From the NCBI GenBank assembly GCA_001949185.1, contig BDGG01000001.1:2497324-2561323 (forward strand): a stretch of 64,000 bases of DNA, written 5' to 3'. Every line of letters starts with the position of its first letter. Position 1 is the first letter of the stretch. A model generated the notes under the pieces. It saw only the letters and a program-made list of their open reading frames with translations. It was not told the origin of the DNA and did not search any database. The stretch is from Ramazzottius varieornatus. Lineage: Eukaryota > Tardigrada > Eutardigrada > Parachela > Ramazzottiidae. Shown piece by piece: positions 14,010 to 24,433 of the stretch. Both the position numbers and the translations under genes were made by a program.

Positions 14010-16115
14010 TAGAACAGCCTTCTAACTTGGGCTTGCAACCTTTTCTTGGAGAAGATGATACCGTGTTGATCAAACTCGTGAAAGATTTGTACGAAGTGGC
14101 TGGCTTTTGATTTTAGCTAGAATGTTGCGCGGTCCCTTTCTTTCCCTTTCTTAAAGAGTCAAGTTTCAAACTTGTACAGACTGGTCTTCGTGGTCTCAGT
14201 GAGATTTTACCGATGGCTGTTTCTTCATGTTTATATTTACCAGTCCCCTTTCCTGCTTTTCTTACTTTAGTACTGTATATTTACGTGTAACGTCTTTGAT
14301 GGTTCGATGATTACGGATTTCTATTTCGATTTTAGAAGAATTTTTATCACCTGTCCCTGATAAGTAATCACGAAACCGATTCACAGTGGTGTAAGATGGC
14401 AGCCCTAGCTTGAACGCTTACGGGTCGACTCGCGCATTTTGATCTTCCTTTCACGAGGCCGATGTGCTGTCTAACTTAGGAAGCAAGATAAAACACCAGA
14501 CGATCAAGATCAAATTCACTGATCGGCGCTAGCACAAAAATGGATAAGAAATATTAAATTAAAACAAAACTGTATTGGGAGGATTCGTGCGTGCAAAATG
14601 GAGAGCTGGCTAACGCAGAAAGGGGAGTATTGGCACAGTACAAAGTCAAGATCGAATAATGCCTGAGGGAACAGAGTAGTCACTATTGCCGAACACAACC
14701 ATACAGCAGTATTTGCACAACGTGACCATACCGGGTCGTCTATATCAACTTCTCGCATAGGGCAGGAATTCTCAACTAGAACTCTTTTGAGCACGATCTT
14801 TTCAAGGTATTCTATAGGCATCCCAATGCACATAATGCTTCCGGCAGACACAAAAACATCGTTTTTGCAGATGATTTCCTGGCTGTTTAGGTAGCCGAGA
14901 TGAATTCGGAGGAACGAAAGCTCCGATGGTCCGCGCATAATGCGGTATGGTAGGGTTTTCTGGACAGACACTTTATTGGATTCCAGCCACACCGATAATA
15001 TTATGCACGATCATACCCCACTTCATACACATCCTCACATCGAATAAACATACTTTTTTCCAGGCCCCCTTCATGATCAAGTCCAAACCCAAGTATGCCG
15101 TTTCTTTTCTTTTGATGAGGGAATATTTCGACATGTTTGACGTGTTGACTCCATGACCCAAAATCCGTTTCTTTTGGGGTCATACAACCGCTGGTAGAAT
15201 TGAACTTCAATACAGATCATACTTGGATGCACACATATCGTACTATCATGCGTGGTACTGTAACATTGCGTTGTACAGGTGGCCTTCTTTCATTATGAGC
15301 AGGTACTCCAAGAACCTAGGTAGCAGCGGTTTCTTCCTGTAGAAGTCAACAAGAGGATATTTCCACTTCCGGGTTGATTGACTTGTGGTGTGGACTTATT
15401 TTCACGTTTAATGATGGCCCTTCTTCTTCAGATGCTGTCATTTGTCCTCATTAGTTGTATGGGCCAATGGACCAAGCGCCTGCACGCCTATTTCGGAACC
15501 AGGAGCAGAACTGTGGAGGTGTCAAGACCGCCGGAAACGAGACCGCTGTCCCGCCGGAGATCTTCACCAACAAGTTCAAGAAGTCCATGTTCTGCAAGAA
15601 GCGCCACGCGCAGCTGAATTTGGGCAGTGTCAAACAGAAACCCTAAATCTCACAAAAAATCCGAGAACCGTTTTTCTTATCCCATCTTGTAGAGAAAACA
15701 TCCTCATTAGACCCTGAAAATGCCGCGAAAGGCAGCCAACAAGAAATTTAGCAATCAAATTTCGAGGTTTGGCTACATAATGTTGCAGACCCGGTGGTCG
15801 AAAAACGAACAGTCGATATCTGAAAAATGTAAATAAATTCGAGATTTAGGGTTTCTGTTCGACGCTGACAACTTAATCGATCGATGAGTATGGATTTCTA
15901 TTTCGGTTTGTGAATATCCACGATATATCGAGTAATCATGAAAAGCATTTCGAACTTCAGGCTGGTGTAGTTCCAACTTCGCGCATTGATGATTGATGAA
16001 TGGCCAGCCAAATCGCGCTCGTTTCTTTTCAAGTTTACCATCGGAACTGCATGCTTGACAGGAGCACAGTCTCACCGGACTGTAATAATTGGTGCACGAA
16101 CAGCAGTAGTGTACT
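14010..16115. other. USP9X downstream region and intergenic stretch
   Basis: The USP9X 3' UTR is expected here. A possible unrecognised two-exon gene lies on the minus strand, roughly 15180-14516. One open piece (15180-15001, starting ATGACCCCAAAAG) reads well, with motifs such as HVKHVEIFPHQKK. A second piece (about 14950-14519) contains PSELSFLRIHLGYLN. I could not fix the splice and recognise no family. A short plus-strand frame at 15455-15646 sits against one arm of an inverted repeat and is doubtful. Confidence 0.25.
15625..15867. repeat. Inverted repeat with 27-bp arms
   Basis: Arm 15625-15651 (CAGTGTCAAACAGAAACCC then TAAATCTC) is the reverse complement, with two mismatches, of 15841-15867. 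The spacer is about 190 bp. It could be a small terminal-inverted-repeat element or a long hairpin. Confidence 0.65.
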
Positions 16116-16952
16116 TCACGAAAGGGTTACGGCAAGGACAACTATCAGAATTATGACAACCAGAATAAAAGGGCAGCTGTAAAAGATGATCCGATTCCGT
16201 CTGCTGTTCAAGGGGAAATTCCTCGCCATCCATGCGCCGAAGGTTCCTTGATTCCTCCTGTTGGCATTCTTGCTCAAACCCATTTCCGCAGTCCCATCCT
16301 TCACCGCCGCGGCTTTCTGATAAACCTCCACCAAATCATCATCATCGTCCTCTGCGAACTGCTGATTCCTCTTCATCTCATGAAGACTGACTCGATTGGG
16401 TTCGCCGGGTGACTTGGGTAAGGTAGGTTGCCGCATGGACTCCATGGCTTCTTGATTTGCCGAACTATATCCCAGATTTTCTTTCTCCACTTCGTAACGC
16501 CGTTTCGAGGTTCCTCGTTCACCGTACAATCCACTAATCACAGCAGAAGGTTCCGCCGAAGGATCTCCCTTGATCAAGTAAGCAAAGATTTTCTTGTGGG
16601 CATTCAGGCCTTGCTGATGGTTGTCAATAATCTTCTTCCGAGAAGCTAGTTCCTGATAGCTGAGCTTGAGGTTTTTCGCGTTGGAGCTCTGGATAGCTAG
16701 CGTTTCGGCTAGTTCCTTCAGCTGATGTTCCAGTTCTCCGATAATCTTGACGATTTCTTGGGCCAAAGCTTTGTCAAAAGTCGGCGTTTCGTCTTCATCA
16801 TGGTCGACGGTAGTAGGTGATGTGGGGCGTGATCGGCCAACAGCGCCAGCATCACTGGTGGCGCGTAACTTGTGAACACAGTCAGAAAGTCTTGACAGGT
16901 TGTGTTTGATCTCTCCGCGACTAATGTAGAAGGCATCCGGTCGCGAGGCCAT
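16116..16952 (-). CDS. Syntaxin-6 N-domain-like, C-terminally anchored protein
   Basis: A single-exon protein of 278 residues. Residues 5-35 (DAFYISRGEIKHNLSRL) and about 65-130 resemble the N-terminal three-helix domain of syntaxin-6/10, which acts in Golgi-endosome membrane fusion. The C-terminus ends in a tail-anchor-like helix (FYSCPFILVVIILIVVL) after basic residues, as in SNAREs. Between them, residues 130-250 are Pro/Ser/Asp-rich, and I cannot find the heptads and central Gln of a SNARE motif just before the anchor. It may be a SNARE-like regulator that lost the fusion motif, or a very divergent SNARE. The ATG at 16952 is the first in the frame. There are no introns, unlike its neighbours. 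Family placement is by fold pattern and is moderate. Confidence 0.6.
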   Translation of the reverse strand: MASRPDAFYISRGEIKHNLSRLSDCVHKLRATSDAGAVGRSRPTSPTTVDHDEDETPTFDKALAQEIVKIIGELEHQLKELAETLAIQSSNAKNLKLSYQELASRKKIIDNHQQGLNAHKKIFAYLIKGDPSAEPSAVISGLYGERGTSKRRYEVEKENLGYSSANQEAMESMRQPTLPKSPGEPNRVSLHEMKRNQQFAEDDDDDLVEVYQKAAAVKDGTAEMGLSKNANRRNQGTFGAWMARNFPLNSRRNRIIFYSCPFILVVIILIVVLAVTLS

Positions 16953-17574
16953 CGTCGATGGCTGGGCTCTTAGTCAGAGAGAGAAGAATCCAAACACGCT
17001 ACATGGGCACTAAAAAGGCCAGTATCTCGGGGTTTATTGGCTTGGCCAAGTACTGAATTCTCACGCTCATTCATTATTATGGCCAACGATGAAACTGTAA
17101 CGAAAACAGGCAGCCACAAAATCATACTTTCGCTTGTATTCTGTTTATAGGTTTGTCTACATGTGAAGTCGGCCAAAGGTGATGATAAGCAGCAATGTCA
17201 ATATGCCTTATCGTCGGTGGGAGATTGTGTGCAAATTTGTAGGAGCACCTGTGGATAAGGTAATATTCGCTTCATGCATGAGTTCCCCTCGCAGTGTACT
17301 GTAAGCTCTTATTTTGATAAGCTTGATTTTGTGGTTGATTTTCGACTGTCTAAAATAGACGGTGAAAAATATCTCCATCGGGGCTTTCAAGGCAGCCTAA
17401 AAAAGCGGTCAAATGTTTAGAAAGATCTTTGTAAGCAAGAACAACATGAGCCAGAAAACTAGGTAGGGTGACAGCTTCATGGCTACTGATTTTTTATTGT
17501 ACAGATTGTTTGTGCATGTGAGAGAATCATAACGTCTATAGTGCAACAACAAAAAGACATAAAATAAGAATGGT
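16953..17574. other. Intergenic, Rab11 3' side to syntaxin-like gene
   Basis: Presumed Rab11 3' UTR followed by the promoter of the downstream minus-strand gene. No further gene or repeat seen. Confidence 0.5.
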
Positions 17575-18466
17575 TTAACAACATTTTCCGCCCTGTGCAG
17601 GTGCGGGCCCACCCTGCCCAACCGGTGTGGAAGGTCCAATACGTGTAGCCGTATGAAACTGATTAGTCATTTCCTTAGCGGCGATCCCCTTATATATTTC
17701 CGTTAGGACATTCTGAAATGCGTGATCTATATTCGTAGCCTCGAGCGCCGAGGTTTCCATGAAAGAAATCTGCTCCGATTCTGAAAAGCAGCCAGACAGT
17801 CGCAGGACATCCTAATGGACAGAAAACCCACCTTTCTTACCAGCATAGGCCTTCGCCTCCTCAACCTGAACAGCTCGAAGATGCCGAAGATCACTTTTAT
17901 TTCCAATAAGCATGATGACAACTTTGCCTTCCGTGTGTTCTTTCAGTTCCCTTAGCCACTTGCGACAATTATCGTATGAAGCATGTTTTGTTATATCATA
18001 GACGACCAACGCACCCAAGGCTCCCCGATAATACCTGTACACCGCAGACATAAAAATTCGTACCTTAGCGAAACAGTCCTGCATGAAGACAGTTTTGAAC
18101 TCAAAACTTACGCTGAACCAATGGCACGATACCGCTCCTGTCCGGCAGTGTCCCAACACTGGGCTTTGACCACCTTCCCGTCAATCTGCAGACTCCGAGT
18201 AGCGAACTCGACACCGATGGTACTTTTGCTGTCCAAGGTGAATTCGTTGCGGGCAAAACGGGACAAAATATTAGTTTTTCCAACTCCAGAATCGCCGACT
18301 AACACCACTAAAACCCATTGTATACATTCAAAACCCCGAGTGTCACTCTTAAAATTAATAAAATTGTTTCCGGAAGCAGAGTCAGCAAATTCTATGACAG
18401 CTCCACAGAGGGCACCACACACACCTTACCTTTAACTAGATAGTCGTAGTGGTCATCCCTTCCCAT
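17575..18466 (-). CDS. RAB11: Rab11 small GTPase, 4 exons
   Basis: The small GTPase that controls recycling endosomes and exocytic transport. Exons in gene order are 18466-18430, 18307-18112, 18034-17841 and 17780-17575, giving 210 residues. All GTPase motifs are visible: P-loop GDSGVGKTN, switch I with [12 protein letters not shown], switch [18 protein letters not shown], and ETSAL. The protein ends in CC, the signal for double geranylgeranylation that anchors Rab11 to membranes. The Rab11 signature around [10 protein letters not shown] and SDLRHLRAV is near identical to animal Rab11A. The C-terminal variable tail is short and Gly/Pro-rich ([13 protein letters not shown]). The first exon is only 37 nt. 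It faces the divergent serine protease homologue gene across about 700 bp. Confidence 0.95.
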
Positions 18467-19180
18467 TATTTTCGAAGATGTCGTCGGGAATAAAACAAGG
18501 TTGTTCTCTGTATGGTATTACATGAGGTGGTATGCGACAGGTGGCTACGTTGCACCCCGGACAAGAACTAACTGATGACCACCCACTCTGTTTCATTGTG
18601 CAACTGATCCTTCCTCTGTTTCCGGTTGGCATGTTCGGGCAATGGCGGCAACTAGCAACAAGGGAGTCCTTTTTAATCTGCGAGCAACATCCCAAATCAA
18701 AAGATTCAGGCATACTACTGTACAACAAGATTTTCGGCTTAAGTCGCTTAACTGTGCCGATCGCGAGCAGAAAAATGATCTACACCTCGTATCCGGCAAG
18801 AATACCTATGAGTACCGGCAAATCTGTTCTACACATGATTTTCCGTTTGATATTTCTGACTGTGTCGCCGGTCAGAGTCGACTCTTCGTCAAACGTCGAC
18901 GACAAAAGTGATTTCAAGTTCAAGAAGAGAGGTGCCTGACCTACACAGCTCTGGGCCGCATAACAATTAGCGATCTTCTTCTGTGTGCATTAACGTGTCT
19001 TTGTGATTTCGAGAATAACACGTTGTCAGCTCACAAAACAATCCGTGCAATGATGACGGCTACTCTTCCGTGTTTCGCCGAGCGTACTTTGCATCGTCGG
19101 AGACTGTTGAAAACTCGGAAAATCTTAAACTTTGGATTTCTGGCGTCCTACCATCTCGTCTGAGCGATCCGGCCCGGAAG
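18467..19180. other. Divergent promoter region between Rab11 and protease homologue
   Basis: Upstream of both divergently transcribed genes. It contains an open frame on the plus strand (18532-18939) with a hydrophobic stretch that I could not connect to either gene. No TATA-like element is convincing. Confidence 0.4.
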
Positions 19181-21033
19181 ATGCAGATCACGGAGAGCCC
19201 GTTTTCTTTATCACTACACAAGCTCATGTTCAGTGTTTTTTTGCTGGAGCGTGCTTTCGCGGAGACGGAGTTTCATAAAGATACCGAGGAGAACTTTATT
19301 GCAAGATATAAACGGAATATTGAGAAGGATTTCTTCCCTCATAATTTCCGCCAGCCACGTAAGATAGCCAGTGCCAGTTTTTAAGCGTCGATACCATTTT
19401 TTCCGATAGTGGAACATTGTGAATTGTGATGATTTTCTTGGCAATTTTGAAAATCGGGCATGAAATATTGTTTCAGGGTTTCTGGATTTTTACAGCTGCG
19501 TCAGTTCGTCGGGTACCCTGGGTTTCTGCTTGCCGCAGCCTTACTGCTCGTACATGGTAGATGGCGGTGTTCTTGATCCAACTCCTACGAAAGGTTGTTC
19601 GCATACCATGCTGAGCGACTACGGATGCTGTACTCTTCCGTGTGGCGCCACCAACAGTGTTCCCGTCAGGTCAGCTGCCCTTTCCTCGTCTGTTCTTCCA
19701 GCTCCCGCTCAAGTATCTCCACAGCTTCCGCTTCAGCCTCCTTCGCCCGTGACTCCTCCACCTCCTATGATGACCACCACAACCACGACGACCACTACCG
19801 TGCAGAACATGCCTCCGTTGTTCTCGCCACCCATCACGTCTTCTCCAATTGACTTCCCGTTTTGCGGTAAACCTAACCCGAATTTCCAAGATGTCATTAG
19901 GAAAACGCCGGCGGATTCACAGCTTGCCCCTACTGGTCGATGGTGCTGGCAGGTAATTTTGCAACCGGTTAAAATGTCGTCAGCAGGAATCGATACCGTA
20001 CATAATGGGATATAGGACGAATATTTCGATTTAAACTTTGAATTTAAGCTTCATTTTTTATTCATCTTGTTTTTCTTTATGTTCTAGGTGGCTGTCATGG
20101 ACAGCAACTTAACGTTCAAGTGTGGAGGAACGTTGCTGAATTCGCGTCACGTCCTAACAGTGGCCCATTGCGTACAAAAGTCAGCGCCGTCTTCACTGCT
20201 GATCCGTTTAGGTGATACGAACTTACGGTCTTCCGATGACAATGAGGTAGCATAGTCAAGTGGTTTTTGTCCTGTAACCTCGTAAGATATTCATCGCTGC
20301 ATATTTGTAGGACCTTATTGACGTGAAAGTGTCGAGGATATTGATTCATCCGGGTTACACTGGCCAAAGTCCATTTCAGGTGCGCCACTGTGACACACTC
20401 GCTGACGCGCCATTATTCACTCTGATAAGGAACTCTGTGATTAACTCGACGAACTTTACAGAACAATCTGGCAGTTTTGACTTTGGACACTGAAGCACCC
20501 ATCAACCGCAACCGGATATGTTCTGTCTGCCTGCCCGCAGCGGGTGTGACTACCGAGTTCGAGAACCTTTTCGCAAAAGGCAGCCCCAATGGTCGGTGTA
20601 TCACCACGGGATATGGGAAGCTGGAAACACGGGACGAGTTCCCTTTGATGAGAATGAAGGAAGTGCCGGTGCCTCTCATTACTACCGAGCAGTGCTCGAA
20701 CACGCTGCAGGGTCTTCTCGGTGGAAGGTTCAGCCTGCCCGACACATTCTTGTGTGCAGGAGGTGAAGGATTGTCGGATGGTTGTGAGGTATGAGTAATG
20801 CTACTGTTGTGCATTCCTGGGATATTTGCCCTTGGTGTAACTCATCTCTTCGTTTGCAGTACGATGGCGGTGGTCCCTTGGTCTGCCCAGTGAACAATGG
20901 CGGGTCCACAACCTTCGTGCTTGCCGGTGTGGTCACATGGGGGATCGACTGTGCAAAGGTGGGTGTGCCGGGTGTGTACACACGTGTATCTAATTACACC
21001 AATTGGTTGCGGGATAACATCAGCACCATTTAA
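19181..21033 (+). CDS. Secreted clip-type serine protease homologue, inactive
   Basis: Six exons (19181-19358, 19477-19952, 20088-20246, 20311-20379, 20462-20788, 20860-21033) give about 460 residues. A signal peptide (hydrophobic [14 protein letters not shown]) is followed by a Cys-rich clip-like module (SCVSS..., [18 protein letters not shown]). A Pro/Thr-rich linker with a run of nine Thr comes next, then an S1 chymotrypsin-fold domain. The catalytic His is kept in LTVAHC (residue 245). The Asp position reads NNLAVL (Asn 296 for Asp), and the Ser site reads YDGGGPL instead of GDSGGPL (Gly 406 for Ser). It should therefore not cleave peptides. Masquerade and prophenoloxidase-activating factor homologues of arthropods have the same layout and act as cofactors in immunity or adhesion. 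Inferred role: extracellular, non-enzymatic. Confidence 0.85.
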
Positions 21034-22097
21034 ATTTCCGGGAGAGTCTCTGCCTACTATCTGGCTTTCGCAAATTCTTCCAGACTTTTTCGGAGAACTT
21101 TGATTTACTACGCATCTGTCTTTGTTGGAGCTTTCCTCGTGGTATCAAGGACGAATAACTTTGTGCAAAATACTTCTGAATCAGAGGCAAGGTAATAAGA
21201 GGTGAATCGAAGATCGTTTTTTGAGTTTTCGGTGAAAATGGTGTATTACTGTATGTAGATGGGTGCAACAGTCTCAAGTATAACAGAGGTTGTCAGGTTC
21301 TGTGAGAGAAGATCGTTCTTGTTTGAAGAGCCCTCATTCGGGACATTTGATCGTATGATATGCAAACAAGCCTTGACTTTTTGTGAAGTAGAATCTCGTT
21401 AGATACCAGTGAGGAAGTCGTTGTTCTGTAGATTCCAACTATCGAAAGAACTGAGAACTGCTAGACGAGGAAGCTGAGATACAGGCACCACCGTACCGCG
21501 GTATGCCGGGCCGCTGGGCCCATGGGTATGTCTTGCAGTTGATGAATCCAATACGGTACGTGTACAGGCCGCGACAACTGACAAGCATGGTTTTGAAGGC
21601 CGTGGTCTAAGCGGAAAAGAGATTCACTGAAGAACCATTGAACTAGTCAACCTCGACCCGATCACTTTCATCTGTTATGTTTTGGTTTTGCAAGTGCGTA
21701 TCAAGCAAGTGATGTGCTCTGCTGCTTGACGAGGTTACTATCTTTAGTGGATATTGCGCCGATTGCAGAGTCAGCCATAAAGTAGAGTACCATCATTACG
21801 GCGGAAAATTCACTTCTCTACGCGAGGTGCTTTCCGTTCGCATATATACAGAAACAATCTCCACCATCTACTGTAGAACCGTTTTGCGTTAAATGAATCA
21901 TGTATCTTTTGCTTGTACAATGAATTCAATTTGGCTACTTTATGGTTCTCAGCATCCTCAAGTTGCGAGTGAAGGTTTGTAAACAAACGTGTCTTGCGGA
22001 ACAATAAAAAGTGCTAACTTGTTTTGGCCTTCGGTTAGGCATAACAAGACAAATAATGGATTCATGGTGTGCAGCGATCAGCAAAATATTCAATGTC

Positions 22098-22248
22098 GTA
22101 CACGCGCCTGACCTAACTCTTGGCATGGACAAAACAGTTGGCCGACGGCCGAAAGCGGCACTGGCCAGCTTGATCTAATGTGCGTTGCCACTTTCGGCCG
22201 TCTGCCAACTGTTTTGTCGATGGCAACAGTTAGGTCAGGGGCGTGTAC
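22098..22248. mobile_element. Long inverted repeat, MITE-like, 151 bp
   Basis: Starts GTACACGCGCCTGACCTAAC and ends with the reverse complement (GTTAGGTCAGGGGCGTGTAC) with one or two differences. The pairing continues inward through AAAACAGTTGGC and CGGCCGAAAG, leaving a short loop near 22165-22180. This is the structure of a small non-autonomous DNA transposon. No coding capacity. Confidence 0.75.
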
Positions 22249-22817
22249 ACAGCTAAGTGGGTCGTGCCAGGCAATCGAACGTGGTTCTTCGAAGGTTACA
22301 GCAGGTTCACCAGGTTCTATCAGTGAGACAGGCTACCCACTACTGTTGGATCTGATAGTGAACAAAGTTATCGGTACGCTGTAGTTCCGGAAGGAGTCTA
22401 CGACAATCTCGTCCATTTCCTTTTCCATTACTTCGGGTGACGCCCTCTGGGCTTGGTTCCTGGCTTTATGCGCTGCCGGAACGGTTAGATCCCAAACATG
22501 TTCTGGCGCACTAATTCTTTAATGGTTTAATTCACTTTTGCTGTGTTATACTGCAATGAACAAAGGCAAATTGTTTTCCGGTACAATACCATGTCAATTC
22601 CTGGCGAGGCAGTAATTAGCGGACTGGGTTTGTGGAGCCTCCATCACTTACAGTAGTAATACCCGCGCAAAGCTTCCGCGGGGAACGACCCCTGTCGCTA
22701 TTGATCGGGAAGATGAGTCGAAACTCGATAACACATTTCACACGTGATGTCGGTTGCGTACAAGGTTGCATCTCGAAGAGCGAGAAGAGCATACATCGGC
22801 GTTCTCAAATTTACCAA

Positions 22818-23249
22818 GTACACGCACGACGAGATATAACGGGCCAGTAAAAATTACGGACCAGGCCTTTTCGCTACGGCGGCACGGGCAGGTGATTCTT
22901 GCTTCAGGTAAAAACCACATCGAAGGCTGCACTGCTGTACGTGCGTGCTGGATATTGGGCCGAGGAGCTAAAGCTTGTCATATTAATGTTATAGCAGTCA
23001 GATCTTCATTGTACCTTCAACAGTTCAAACTATTCCAAGGCTTCTCCGGCCGCCGGGGGAAAGTCGCCAGCAGCATAGAAGCGTTAGAGTGAAACAGCTG
23101 ATCAGCTGCTGACCACTGTCCATGACAATTTTCTACAGTTGAACTTTTTTATGTTATGTCATTTGTGCGAAATCTTTTTCTGACTTCCATAAAAATTGTA
23201 AATTTGCCGTCTTTCCCGCCTGGCCCGTAATATCTCGTCGGGCGTGTAC
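22818..23249. mobile_element. Terminal-inverted-repeat element, 432 bp
   Basis: The left end GTACACGCACGACGAGATAT continues AACGGGCCAG. The right end is its reverse complement with two mismatches (CTGGCCCGTAATATCTCGTC, then GGGCGTGTAC). The terminal GTACACG is shared with the neighbouring 151-bp element, suggesting one superfamily. Interior non-coding. Confidence 0.65.
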
Positions 23250-24433
23250 TAGCACGAGAGTCTGCAAGATGAGTGGTTCAACGTACAACGTCAACTGTTT
23301 CTCCACACAGCTGATTCCGCGGTAATCCGTACGTAGCTTCAGGCTTTGTAGTCATCGGTTGGGATTTTTTGCCCACTAGGTTGAGATAATCGGCAACGGG
23401 ATACAAATTTGAACTGTTGGGTCTACGCACGTTATTTTAATCGATACACTATCCAGAAAGAGCTGTAAACAGTAACTCGTTTATGGCAGGCGTTTTGGTA
23501 CCGATTGACGTACGAAAAATAGAGAGCGGCAGCGACTGATCCGAATGGGATACGGTACCTTAACATGACATGTCGTTACGACATGTCAACATATGTATAT
23601 AGCCCGTACAACATAGCAGAGTGAGCAGACGCTCGCAGGGGAAATGCCGCCAGTCGTTCCCGTTGCAGGCGATGCTTGTTTCAGTTGTCTGCCACATTTT
23701 GAAACTTTTTCTGTGGAATCGGATACTCATTCACCGACACCCGGAATAGCTCATATCTTCCCACTTGATCTTCTGTTCCCTGGACGTGGATTACTTTGGA
23801 ATACGCTAGTGCAATGGCAGCTTGACAGCTGAGCGGATTTCACACTGTTATCCCCGGCCAGGTTAATCTGCCTTGAAATGGCGTTAAGGCCTTCCAGATT
23901 GCTATCCTGAGGTCATTTATAATCTTTCTGATGTGAACAACCTCTCTGTGATGCTGGACACCAAAGAAAATCCATGAGTAAGTCTGTATGATTTTCAGAA
24001 GGAGTAAAGATCAAATTTCGGTGATGACCCGTTGTGAGTTATTCTTGATTGATTGGGTTTAGCGACGCCGATTATTCGGTAATTCAATTCAGTTATGATC
24101 GATGTTACAAATATCAGGTATTTTTTGTGGGCTTCCAGGACATGCTCGAGTTATGGCTTGTTTACTACCGCATTGATTTTCGTAAAGCAGGCATATGGAG
24201 GAATAATCGGGGTAGAGTTTGGAGTGGGACGAAGCGATGCGTGTGTTCGAGTGGCACAAAGTGTTTCGATCTGACGATGCATCGTATTTAACCGTCGGAT
24301 GCTTATTTACTTTGGATGCTGTTGCAGGTTATAGAGCAGTGCGAGAATCTGGAAGCTTGCTGGTGATCACCCGGAGACGGAGGAAAGAATTGGAGGCCAG
24401 CGTGAGTGGCCAAGGACACTCGGACGCACATGA

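Larger units (their letters stand above)
21034..24433. other. Gene-poor region with inverted-repeat elements
   Basis: No supported coding region over 3.4 kb. It holds the two GTACACG-ended inverted repeats listed separately and a 23-bp perfect palindrome at 23566-23588 (TGACATGTCGT, T, ACGACATGTCA). Just downstream is a TATATAGCC stretch near 23596 that could be a core promoter, but no gene follows convincingly. Confidence 0.5.

Noticed and set aside
18532-18939. Open frame of 135 codons between Rab11 and the protease homologue, with a hydrophobic stretch after MSTGKSVLH
   Set aside because: It does not join in phase to the protease homologue and has no recognisable motif. The true signal peptide of that gene lies at 19181 onward.
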